Assembly: GCA_046262635.1 (NCBI GenBank)
Contig: JBHEMK010000059.1
Location: 1 to 47,221, forward strand
DNA: 47,221 bases
Source of the DNA: JBHEMK01 sp046262635
Lineage (GTDB): Bacteria > Actinomycetota > Thermoleophilia > Gaiellales > Gaiellaceae
Reading direction: 5' to 3'
In this document: in pieces, positions 16,990 through 24,505 of the stretch
Position numbering within the stretch: the first letter of the stretch is position 1
How the letters are laid out: every line of letters starts with the position of its first letter
Program-made: the position numbers and the translations under genes
Notes under the pieces: generated by a model
Told to the model about the DNA's origin: nothing
Seen by the model: only the letters and a program-made list of their open reading frames with translations
The model's database searches: none

Positions 16990-18057
16990 GTGGCGCGAAT
17001 CGGCTTCGACGGGCTCGCCATCTCCCCGCTCGGGAAGGGCCACGCGCGGACCGAGCTGCACGCGGTACAGGCCCTGGCCGAGCGAGGCGAGCACGAGCTC
17101 GTGGTTTTTGTTCGCGAGCCCGTCAAGCTGACCGGCGTCGAGGTCGTTTCCGTGCGGGAGCGGCTGACGATCGACTGGGAGTTGCGGGGCCTTCCTCGAG
17201 CCTCCGACCAGAACGGCCTCGACGCGTTCATCTCGCTCTCCGAGCGACTGCCGCTCGCAGGTGGGCCGGCGATCGTCGTCTGGCTCTTCGAGTCGCCCGT
17301 GCACCGGATCCGCCAGAACCGCGCGACGGGCGCGTCGCCGTGGCTCCGCGGAAGCGACCTGCTCACAGCGCTCCTGTGGCGACGCTCGCTTCGGCGCGCC
17401 GTCCACGTCTGCTTCGGCTCGCACGCGACGCGCGACGAGGTGCTCGCCAACGTGCCCGAGCTCGAAAGTCGCTCCAGCGTCGTCTACCCGGCGCTGGGGC
17501 CGGGCTTCGGCCCGGGGTCGTCGACCGACCGCGGACGGTATGCGTTCCACCTCGGCTCCAGGGATCCACGCGACAACACGGCCGCGGCGGTCGAAGCATG
17601 CCGCCGCGCGGGCATTCGCCTCCTCGTCGCCGGCGGCTGGCAGGGCACGGGAGCCGAATCGCTCGGTCGCGTGTCGGACGAGGAACTGATCGACCTCTAC
17701 CGCGGGGCGGCCGTATTCCTCGACCCGAGCCTGTACGAGGGCTTCGGTTACGGCATCCTCGAGGGGATGGCCTGCGGTGTGCCTGTGATCGCGAGCGACG
17801 TGACGTCGATCCCCGAGGTGGCGGGCGACGCCGCGCTTCTCTGCGATCCGGAAGACGCTGATGCGTTCGCGGTGGCGATCCGTCGCGTTCTCGGCGACCC
17901 CGAACTCGCCGAGAGCCTCCGCCTGCGGGGCTTCGAGCGTGCCGCGTCCTTCACGTGGGCGCGCACGGCCGAGGGCCTCTCTGCGGCGCTTACCCGGGCG
18001 ACCTCGACAGCGAGCGTGCGATCTTCCGAACCTTCCACAGATACGTCGACCCGATGA
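16990..18057 (+). CDS. Glycosyltransferase family 4
   Basis: This 355-residue GT4 begins VARIGFDGLAISPLGKGHAR, the glycine-bearing N-terminal loop of the GT-B fold. The donor domain is well formed: YAFHLGSRDPRDNTAAAVEA, RLLVAGGWQG, and YEGFGYGILEGMACGVPVIA with both conserved Glu residues, then TSIPEVAGDAALL. GTG at 16990 is preferred to an in-frame ATG at 16951 because the first strand then sits at the N-terminus and a TACGAT box lies 8 nt upstream. The last 20 or so residues (TSTASVRSSEPSTDTSTR) are Ser/Thr-rich and unlike the family; they are read through DNA that encodes the C-terminus of the opposing gene. It is the only plus-strand gene between two minus-strand operons. Confidence 0.9.
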   Translation: MARIGFDGLAISPLGKGHARTELHAVQALAERGEHELVVFVREPVKLTGVEVVSVRERLTIDWELRGLPRASDQNGLDAFISLSERLPLAGGPAIVVWLFESPVHRIRQNRATGASPWLRGSDLLTALLWRRSLRRAVHVCFGSHATRDEVLANVPELESRSSVVYPALGPGFGPGSSTDRGRYAFHLGSRDPRDNTAAAVEACRRAGIRLLVAGGWQGTGAESLGRVSDEELIDLYRGAAVFLDPSLYEGFGYGILEGMACGVPVIASDVTSIPEVAGDAALLCDPEDADAFAVAIRRVLGDPELAESLRLRGFERAASFTWARTAEGLSAALTRATSTASVRSSEPSTDTSTR

Positions 18058-18919
18058 AAAAGCGTCGGTGCATTCGGAGCCACCAGCGCCCGCGAAAGGC
18101 GATCCCGAACGCGCGACCACGGAGCACGGCTCCACGCCGGTACGGGACGCGCGCCAGGTACGCCATGTTGCCCTGACGGCGGTGGCTCCAGATCACCTGC
18201 TGCGGATGGTCCCGGCGGCTCTGCCAGCCGGCGTACTCGTCGAGGTCCGCTATGACCGGATCGGCGGTCGCGAGGTAGAAGCGGAGGTTCAGGACGGTCT
18301 GATCCCAGCGGAAGTGCTTGCAGTCGCGGATCTTCGGCTCCGCATTCCGGTCGAGCCCGATGTTCAGGCGGCGCGACTCGTCCGGTGAGAACCCGATCGA
18401 GCGCCCCTCCAGGCAGTCCCGGTGCGTCGGCTCGATCACGCGAGCGAAGAAATCGCTTGACCGCCGGAAGCCGATGATGCCCGCGGCGATCGAGACCGAG
18501 TCGGCCTTCTCGCGCGGGAATCCATAGAGCTCGTAATAGTCGGAGGGAATGCTGTCGCCGATCGGGTGGCCCTGCGAAACGACGAAGTAGCCGCGTTCGG
18601 CGATCTGGGCCAGTGCCTTGTCGAGCGGGCGCAGGAGAGTCGCACCCGCGTCGAGCCAGAAGATGCTCTCGCCCTCGACGTGCGTCCAGATCCAGGTCTT
18701 CCAGGCGCGGCCCTCCCGCCAGCGCGGCGCGAACGCCGGCACCGTCCGAACGTCGGCGGTGCGTACCTGGTCGAGCAGCGTGCGCTGGTGCGGCGACAGC
18801 CCTAGGTCGAAGACGACGACACGGTCGAAGACATCGGAGTTGGCCTTGAGCGACCCGAGCAGGTTGATCAGGTGGTAGCCGTAGCGCTCGTCGGCGCCGG
18901 TGGCGAACACCGAGCTCAC
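17990..18919 (-). CDS. Putative GT-A-like protein, WLDAG family (paralog A)
   Basis: This 309-residue cytoplasmic protein is a full-length paralog of the gene at 19884-20804: the two align without gaps over about the first 100 residues, with shared ADERYGY (9-15), NLLGS, DLGLS, W-WIW and ILWLDAG/IFWLDAG (86-92), then RGYF and FRWDQ-VN-RF. The Asp in WLDAG inside a Trp-rich segment recalls the metal site of GT-A glycosyltransferases or DUF1647-like proteins, but I do not recognise the exact family. GTG at 18919 makes a GTGA overlap with the preceding gene and matches the paralog start. Its 3' end overlaps the stop of the opposing GT4 by 68 bp. A sugar-transfer role is inferred from context. 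Confidence 0.72.
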   Translation of the reverse strand: MSSVFATGADERYGYHLINLLGSLKANSDVFDRVVVFDLGLSPHQRTLLDQVRTADVRTVPAFAPRWREGRAWKTWIWTHVEGESIFWLDAGATLLRPLDKALAQIAERGYFVVSQGHPIGDSIPSDYYELYGFPREKADSVSIAAGIIGFRRSSDFFARVIEPTHRDCLEGRSIGFSPDESRRLNIGLDRNAEPKIRDCKHFRWDQTVLNLRFYLATADPVIADLDEYAGWQSRRDHPQQVIWSHRRQGNMAYLARVPYRRGAVLRGRAFGIAFRGRWWLRMHRRFFIGSTYLWKVRKIARSLSRSPG

Positions 18920-19887
18920 ACGCGCCGCCGCTGCGCCGCAGACCGAGCGATCTCGAGGACGGCGTCGTTGACGCCACGATGCCGGTGGTACGGAAGCAGG
19001 CAGTTGTAATCCGAATACTTCGAAGCAGCGAGGGCGCGTCGACGGTGCCGCTCCAATCCGTTCTCGTGCTCGAGCTCCAGCCGGTCCAGCCGGTTGAAAC
19101 CGCAGTAGTCGTCGTCGAGCGTCCACAGCCGCTCGGCCCGCGCCGGCCACGAGTGCAACCTTTCGTACAGGATCTCCTGGTCGGTGTACCAGCCGGCCCA
19201 GCCCCGGCGGCCGTCGTAGTCGGTCCGGCCGGCCCACTCCTGCAGGCGCCGCCGCGCTTGGTCGATGTCGCGGACGTCGAAGATCTCTGCCCACGTCGCG
19301 GGGGCGGCGGCGTTGAACGTGATGTTGACCTCATTGCGGTCGAGCCGCGTGTCGCGATACGTGACGAAGTAGCTCGCGTCGAGGAGCGCGATCGGATCCA
19401 CGAAGTACGACCGTTTGAGCGGGTAGAGGTCGATGTCGGAGATGAGCACGGCGCCGTCGGTGTCGAGGAGGGCCGGATAGAGAAGGCGGATGCATTGGGC
19501 CTGCAGCGTCGGATGGACATCTGCGATCGGTGCGAAGGGGACAACCGCATCGTCGCGTTGCAGGTCGTCCGGAATCTGGTCGGGGGGCGCAACCAGCACG
19601 AGAATCGGCGCCACGCCGACGATCTCTTCCCACGCTCGCCGCGTCGAAGGCCAGAACTCGAGGTAGTCGGGATTGAGGTCGCACGAAAGCAGGATGCGGT
19701 CCAAGCGCATGGGCCGCCGTGGCCGCGGAAGTCGAGGCCGCGGCACGAGCGGCGAAGAGATCGGATACCCAACCCGCTTGGCGATCCGGATCCAGAGCCG
19801 ACGAAGCCTGGATTTGAGCGAGTGAGGGAGCCGGTCGCGAACACCGGATGAGACATAGAGTCGCCGTAACGTGCGCGCGACGGTCAC
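18916..19887 (-). CDS. Putative GT-A-like glycosyltransferase with DxD motif
   Basis: A 323-residue protein between two paralogs of another family. It carries GAVLISDIDLYPLKRSYF near residues 145-162, a classic DxD metal site (DID at 151-153) of GT-A glycosyltransferases, with a preceding strand ILLSCDLNPDYLEFWP near 65-80 and a TDQEILYERL segment in the C-terminal half. The first 60 residues are basic and Pro/Arg-rich, suggesting membrane association. GTG at 19887 gives a GTGA overlap with the gene before it and its own stop overlaps the next by 4 nt. Family assignment is by motif only. Confidence 0.7.
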   Translation of the reverse strand: MTVARTLRRLYVSSGVRDRLPHSLKSRLRRLWIRIAKRVGYPISSPLVPRPRLPRPRRPMRLDRILLSCDLNPDYLEFWPSTRRAWEEIVGVAPILVLVAPPDQIPDDLQRDDAVVPFAPIADVHPTLQAQCIRLLYPALLDTDGAVLISDIDLYPLKRSYFVDPIALLDASYFVTYRDTRLDRNEVNITFNAAAPATWAEIFDVRDIDQARRRLQEWAGRTDYDGRRGWAGWYTDQEILYERLHSWPARAERLWTLDDDYCGFNRLDRLELEHENGLERHRRRALAASKYSDYNCLLPYHRHRGVNDAVLEIARSAAQRRRV

Positions 19888-20804
19888 CGCGCGAACGGTG
19901 CTGCGGCGACCCGACTTGCCTTCCGCAGGTACGTCGCAGGCCGGAAGAGCCAGCTGTGGTTCTTGGCCCACCAGCGTGCGCGGAACCACGCCCCCCAGGC
20001 GTTCCCGAGCGGTCTCAGAGGCCGCGTGAACCGGATTCGGCTGAGGTAGGCAAAATCGCCGCGCCGCCGGTGATTCCAGAACAGCTGCTCGGGGTGCTGC
20101 TTCGGACTGATCCACCCGCCGTACTTGTAGACGTCGTTGATGTACGGGTCCTGGAACGCTTTGAAGAAATGGACGTTGACGACGCTCTGATCCCAGCGAA
20201 ACAGCTCGCAGTCCCGGACGACGACGTCGTCGAGTCGGTCAAGGCCGAAGTTGAAGTGGGCGTCCGCAGGGGAGAAGCCGAGGCAACGGCCGTCGACGGC
20301 GTCCTCGAAGCTCGGGACGATCACGCGGTCGAAGATCTCGCCGCTCGTTCTGAATCCGAAGATGCCGGTGGAAATCCCGATCCGGTCTGCGAGGTCGGGT
20401 TTGATCCCGTAGAGGTCGTACCAGTCGGCCGGGATGCTCTCGCGGTTCGGATGCCCGTTCGCGACGGCGAAGTAGCCCCTCTCGTCGATCTGCGTCAGCG
20501 GCTCGGCGACGTTTCGGAGCACGCTTACCCCCGCATCGAGCCACAGGATCTTCTCGGCCTCGAGGTGACGCCAGATCCAGAGCTTCCAGGTCCGACCTTG
20601 ACGCCAGTGCGGGACGAAATGCGGGACTTCCCGAATCTCGATGCCATCGATGCGATCCGCAAGCCGACGCTGGAATCGGCTCAGCCCGAGGTCGTAGACC
20701 ACGGTCCCGTCGAAAACCCGGGAATTCGCGTCCACCGAGCCGAGCAGGTTCAGCAGCCAGTAACCGTAGCGCTCGTCTGCGGCTGACACGAGCATCGTGC
20801 TCAT
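19884..20804 (-). CDS. Putative GT-A-like protein, WLDAG family (paralog B)
   Basis: This 306-residue protein is the second member of the paralog pair (see 17990-18919). Shared landmarks are SAADERYGYWLLNLLGS (7-23), VVYDLGLS (35-42), WKLWIWRHLEAEKILWLDAG (split as 73-80 and 81-92), ERGYFAVANGHP, IFGFR, FRWDQSVVNVHF and W-HRR-GDFAYL. The conserved aspartates of WLDAG and of the IGFRxS region would suit a sugar-nucleotide-binding GT-A fold, but this is not proven. ATG at 20804 overlaps the GT4 upstream by 4 nt. That the two copies flank a DxD transferase suggests that the three act on the same glycan. Confidence 0.72.
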   Translation of the reverse strand: MSTMLVSAADERYGYWLLNLLGSVDANSRVFDGTVVYDLGLSRFQRRLADRIDGIEIREVPHFVPHWRQGRTWKLWIWRHLEAEKILWLDAGVSVLRNVAEPLTQIDERGYFAVANGHPNRESIPADWYDLYGIKPDLADRIGISTGIFGFRTSGEIFDRVIVPSFEDAVDGRCLGFSPADAHFNFGLDRLDDVVVRDCELFRWDQSVVNVHFFKAFQDPYINDVYKYGGWISPKQHPEQLFWNHRRRGDFAYLSRIRFTRPLRPLGNAWGAWFRARWWAKNHSWLFRPATYLRKASRVAAAPFAR

Positions 20805-21865
20805 CGTCGCGCCAGTCTAGCCACGAGTCCTTCGATCGCCTCCGCCCACGCCGTGGGAGTGAAGCCGGCTGCGAGCTCGAGCGAGCGCGCGCCCATCGCC
20901 GCTCGCAACTCCGGGTCGCCGAGCAAGCGCTCGAGCGCCTTGCGCAACGCCGGAACGTCGTCGGCCGGCACGCTGAAACCGTTCGCGCCCTCCTCGACCA
21001 GGTCGGAGGTCGCCCCGGCCGCGTCGGTCGCGACAAGCGGCAGTCCGGCGTGGGCGGCCTCATTCAGGGCCATGCCCCAGGGGTCCGAGCGCGACGGCAA
21101 GACGAATACGTCAGCGGCCGCGTACAGCGCGGGCAGGTCGTCCCGCTCGACGTTGCCGAGGAAGCGAACGTGTTCGCCGGCCAGTCGGCGCAGCCGGTTC
21201 TCCTCGGGCCCGGTTCCGGCGAGCACGATGTCGCCGGCCAGGCCGTCGGCGGCCTGCAGCAGCACATCCAGGCCCTTCTCCGGCGAGAGGCGGCCGACCG
21301 CGAGCACGACCGGGCGCTGTCGTTCGACACGCTCGAGTTCCGCGCCGAAGAGGCCGGGGTCGACCGCGTTCGGTGCGACGGCGATCCGGTCGTCCGCGAC
21401 GCCGAGGGCGAGCAGGTACTCCCGCGCTGCGCGCCCTGGTACGAGAAAGGCGTCGGCGGCGCGCAGCAGCGCACGTTTGGTGGGCTCGAGTCGGCCGGAG
21501 CGACGGTCGCGGCCGGTGCTCTCGACCCAGACGACGGCAGGAAGCCGCCGCGTGCGCGCCCACGCGAGCGCGACCCAGAATGCCGGCTGGTTCCAGCCTC
21601 CGAGCAGGACAACGTCGGGCCGGGCGCGCCGAAGTGCGCGCATGACACCGAGGTTCGCCACCAGCCAGCGACCGCCGATCGTGGCGTCGATCCCACGAAG
21701 GATCCTCCACTCGAAGCGGAACTCCGCCGCGTGCAGGCGGTACGGGCGCTCCGGGTTACGCGCGCGCAGGAAGAGGACGGTCAGGTCGACTCGGTCGGCG
21801 AGCGCGTTGAAGAGCGGAACCCGGTACGGAGCCGGGATCTCCGTCAGCAACGAGATGCGCGTCAA
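20801..21865 (-). CDS. Glycosyltransferase family 4
   Basis: This 354-residue GT4 starts ISLLTEIPAPYRVPLFNALADRVD, typical of the subgroup that includes PimB-like and WbaZ-like enzymes, with VVLLGGWNQPAFWVAL, VAPNAVDPGLFGAE, VVLAVGRLSPEKGLDVLLQA and the donor motif SDPWGMALNEAAHAGLPLVAT. The first Glu of the usual motif is replaced by Asp-Pro-Trp-Gly, as in some family members. The start is a TTG at 21865 that overlaps the preceding methyltransferase stop by 4 nt (TTGA). A cytoplasmic retaining transferase; donor unknown. Confidence 0.9.
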   Translation of the reverse strand: MTRISLLTEIPAPYRVPLFNALADRVDLTVLFLRARNPERPYRLHAAEFRFEWRILRGIDATIGGRWLVANLGVMRALRRARPDVVLLGGWNQPAFWVALAWARTRRLPAVVWVESTGRDRRSGRLEPTKRALLRAADAFLVPGRAAREYLLALGVADDRIAVAPNAVDPGLFGAELERVERQRPVVLAVGRLSPEKGLDVLLQAADGLAGDIVLAGTGPEENRLRRLAGEHVRFLGNVERDDLPALYAAADVFVLPSRSDPWGMALNEAAHAGLPLVATDAAGATSDLVEEGANGFSVPADDVPALRKALERLLGDPELRAAMGARSLELAAGFTPTAWAEAIEGLVARLARR

Positions 21866-22695
21866 GTGCGACGCCGCGCGTCCGCGAACAGGAACCAGCC
21901 GAAGCGGCGCAGCAGGGCGCGGCGGAGGGCGAGTGGCACGAGCGGGGCGGCGGCGGCGCGGAGCCGAGCAGGAAGAGGCACGGCCTCCCCGATCTGCCCC
22001 ATCACGTCCGTTCGGATCTGGTCGAAGTACGGAGCCAGCCCGCGAGCCAGGTCCTCGCGTGTGTAATGGCGGGCGATGACGCCGTCCGACCAGCGGTTCG
22101 CCAGCTGAGCCGGGGTCTCGCGCCGCAGGCCTCCCTGCAGGAGGCCGCGAACGACGACGTAGTTCACCCAGTAGGTGATCGAATTACGGTGGTAGACCAT
22201 GAACGCCAGACGGCCTCCAGGCCGGAGGACGCGGGCAACCTCGGCGATTACGCGGTCGGTGTCGGCCGAGTGATGGATCACGCCCCACGACCAGACGAAG
22301 TCGAACGACTGGTCTGCGAAGGGGAGCGACTCGGCATCCGCCTCGATGACGACGCCCTCGAGGCCTTCGAGCTCGAGGCGACGGCGGGTCATCTCGACGG
22401 CGGTGGGCGTCAGGTCGACTGCCGTGAGACGCGCGCCCGCGGCGGCAAGCAACTGTGCGTGAACTCCGCTGCCGCAGCCGATCTCCAGCACGTCCTTCTC
22501 GCGGAGCTCGTCGAACGGAATCAGCCCCGAGTACGGCGGTGCACCCTCTGTCTGTGCGAACCAGGATTCGGAGAGAAAGCGCCGCTCGACTTCACGGAGG
22601 TAGGCGGCATCAGCGAGATCCGGCGCTCGGTCGTCCCAGTCGTAGACCATCGGGTGCTCGGTCCACCATCGGCGGATCTCGTTCTGGGTCGTCAC
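21862..22695 (-). CDS. Class I SAM-dependent methyltransferase
   Basis: This 277-residue protein is a methyltransferase of the UbiE/Methyltransf_11 type. Motif I is VLEIGCGSGVHAQLL at residues 69-83, the ribose-binding acid is in AVDLTP near 92-97, EADAESLPFADQSFDFVWSWGVIHH gives motifs II-III, and LRPGGRLAFMVYH is the post-III strand. GTG at 22695 makes a GTGA overlap with the preceding GT4. Between two GT4 genes it probably O-methylates a sugar or caps the chain, which would be relevant to recognition by the Wzt C-terminal domain. That link is speculative. Confidence 0.9.
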   Translation of the reverse strand: MTTQNEIRRWWTEHPMVYDWDDRAPDLADAAYLREVERRFLSESWFAQTEGAPPYSGLIPFDELREKDVLEIGCGSGVHAQLLAAAGARLTAVDLTPTAVEMTRRRLELEGLEGVVIEADAESLPFADQSFDFVWSWGVIHHSADTDRVIAEVARVLRPGGRLAFMVYHRNSITYWVNYVVVRGLLQGGLRRETPAQLANRWSDGVIARHYTREDLARGLAPYFDQIRTDVMGQIGEAVPLPARLRAAAAPLVPLALRRALLRRFGWFLFADARRRT

Positions 22696-23783
22696 GGCCG
22701 CATGGTACGCGCCACGTCCGCGTACACCTCCAGGACCCTCTGCGTCATCACCTCGACCGTGAAGCGCGCCTCGACCCGTCGACGTCCGGCCTGGCCCAGC
22801 CGCCGCGCGCGGCCAGGGTCGCGGACGAGCTCGTGGAGCGCGCGCGCGAGCGCCTCCGGCTTCCCGGCCGGCACGAGCACGCCCGTCTCGCCGTCGGCGA
22901 CGAGCTCCGATGTCCCACCGACCGCCGTCGCGACGACGGGCCGGGCCTGCGCCATCGCCTCGAGAACGACGAGCGGCAGACCCTCGATCCAGGACGGAAG
23001 GGCAAGCACGTCGCACCCGGCCAGGATCCCCGGGACGTCGTCGCGCGCGCCGGCGAAGACCACGCGGTCTTCCACCTGGAGCTGCCGCGCGTGCTCCCGC
23101 AGCTCGCGCTCGTAGGCCCCGCCTCGCTCGAGATCACGCCCGACGAGGACGATCGTGACGCCGTCTAGCGCCGCCAGCGCGCCGATCAACTCCCGTTGCC
23201 CCTTGACCGGCGCGAGCCGCCCGACGTGAACGATCGTCGGTGGTTCGGCGAGCCGCACGGGGTGCGCCCGCTCCAGGTCGATGCCGTTGTAGACGACTTC
23301 CATGCGCCGCCGTGGATACCCCTGCCGCTCGAGAGTCGTCTGCGTCGCCTGCGAGACGACGAGGATGCGCGCGCAGAGCCGTGCGGTCACGTCGTCGAGC
23401 GCGATCTGAAGGACCCGTCCGGCGGCATCGCTCCGGAATGCGTTCTCGATGTGCATGTGTGAGATCACCGGCACGCGGGCGGCACGCCCTGCGAGCCGTC
23501 CGAGGACGTTGCCGGCGAGATGCGTGTGCGTGTGCAGCACGCTCGCGTGCTCGCGGCGGAGGACACGCGCATACCGCCAGGCGTCATCGACATTGAAGCT
23601 GCGCCCGAGACCGACGACCTGCGTCGCCACCCCGGCCGCCGAGGCGCGCTCGAGCAACGGCCCGTCGGTCGGCGACACGAGGAGCGTCCCGTGCCCGGCC
23701 TCGAGGGCCGCTCTGGCGAGCTGCAGCGCGACGAGCTGGCCGCCGGCGACCTCGCCGGAGAGAAGCTGGTGGACGACCTTCAC
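22692..23783 (-). CDS. Glycosyltransferase family 4
   Basis: This 363-residue GT4 opens MKVVHQLLSGEVAGGQLVAL, has SVLHTHTHLAGNVLGRLAG and VVYNGIDLERAHP, starts its donor domain at TIVHVGRLAPVKGQRELIGAL and ends with the donor motif IEGLPLVVLEAMAQARPVVAT followed by VGGTSELVADGETGVLVP. All residues expected for catalysis are present. GTG at 23783 overlaps the preceding methyltransferase gene by 4 nt. Cytoplasmic; substrate unknown. Confidence 0.93.
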   Translation of the reverse strand: MKVVHQLLSGEVAGGQLVALQLARAALEAGHGTLLVSPTDGPLLERASAAGVATQVVGLGRSFNVDDAWRYARVLRREHASVLHTHTHLAGNVLGRLAGRAARVPVISHMHIENAFRSDAAGRVLQIALDDVTARLCARILVVSQATQTTLERQGYPRRRMEVVYNGIDLERAHPVRLAEPPTIVHVGRLAPVKGQRELIGALAALDGVTIVLVGRDLERGGAYERELREHARQLQVEDRVVFAGARDDVPGILAGCDVLALPSWIEGLPLVVLEAMAQARPVVATAVGGTSELVADGETGVLVPAGKPEALARALHELVRDPGRARRLGQAGRRRVEARFTVEVMTQRVLEVYADVARTMRP

Positions 23784-24505
23784 GGGCGCCGCGGGCTCAC
23801 GCAGACGGCCACGAGCTCGTCCGCCCGCTCGATGGCATCCCGGTCGATCACGATTCCGTCGAGCGTGACCTCGGCCGTCGGCGCAGTCCCGAGCAGCACC
23901 GATGCCCGCCGCAGGTGGCTGACGCGCCGCCGCAGGCCGACCACGTCCAGGCGCCGCAGGAGCCGGTGCCGCCGGGTCAGGAGGCGCCGCTGGCCGTACA
24001 GCTCGACCTGCTCGAACGCGCGCTTCAACAGGCGCTCGAAATCCGCCCTTGCGTACTCGACGTGGTGAAACGGATTGTCCGGGCGCGCGGTCGTCTGCCG
24101 GGCCTGCGGTGTCGAGACGAGAAAGGCTCCATCCGATCGCAGGACGCGCGCGACCTCCCGCAGGAAGGCTTCGCGGTCCCGGATGTGCTCGATCGTCTCG
24201 AACGAGCAGACGACGTCGAAGGAGTCGTCGTCGAACCTGAGCGAGGTCACGTCCATCACAGCGAACTCGAGGTTCGGCGCGCGGTATCGGCTTCGCGCGT
24301 AGCCGATCGCTCCGGGATCGACGTCAACACCAACGACGCGCGCGGCGGTGGCCGCGAGCTGCGCGCTTCCGTAGCCAGCGCCGCAGCCTGCGTCGAGCAC
24401 CGCCTTGCCCGCGCTGAACGGGGTCGCGAACACGTATCGCTTCAGATGAAGCGCAAGGATTCCGGGCGGCGTCTCGTCCGGGATGATCCGTTCCGGATGG
24501 CTCAC
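23780..24505 (-). CDS. Class I SAM-dependent methyltransferase
   Basis: A 241-residue methyltransferase. Motif I is VLDAGCGAGYGSAQLA at residues 36-51, GVDVDPGAIGYAR supplies the ribose-binding Asp, and FDDDSFDVVCSFETIEHIRDRE carries motif II/III. GTG at 24505 is chosen because it makes a GTGA overlap with the GT-C gene; longer versions would add an atypical Arg-rich leader. The C-terminal third is basic. It is the second methyltransferase within this eight-gene operon and probably modifies another position of the same glycan. Confidence 0.9.
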   Translation of the reverse strand: MSHPERIIPDETPPGILALHLKRYVFATPFSAGKAVLDAGCGAGYGSAQLAATAARVVGVDVDPGAIGYARSRYRAPNLEFAVMDVTSLRFDDDSFDVVCSFETIEHIRDREAFLREVARVLRSDGAFLVSTPQARQTTARPDNPFHHVEYARADFERLLKRAFEQVELYGQRRLLTRRHRLLRRLDVVGLRRRVSHLRRASVLLGTAPTAEVTLDGIVIDRDAIERADELVAVCVSPRRP

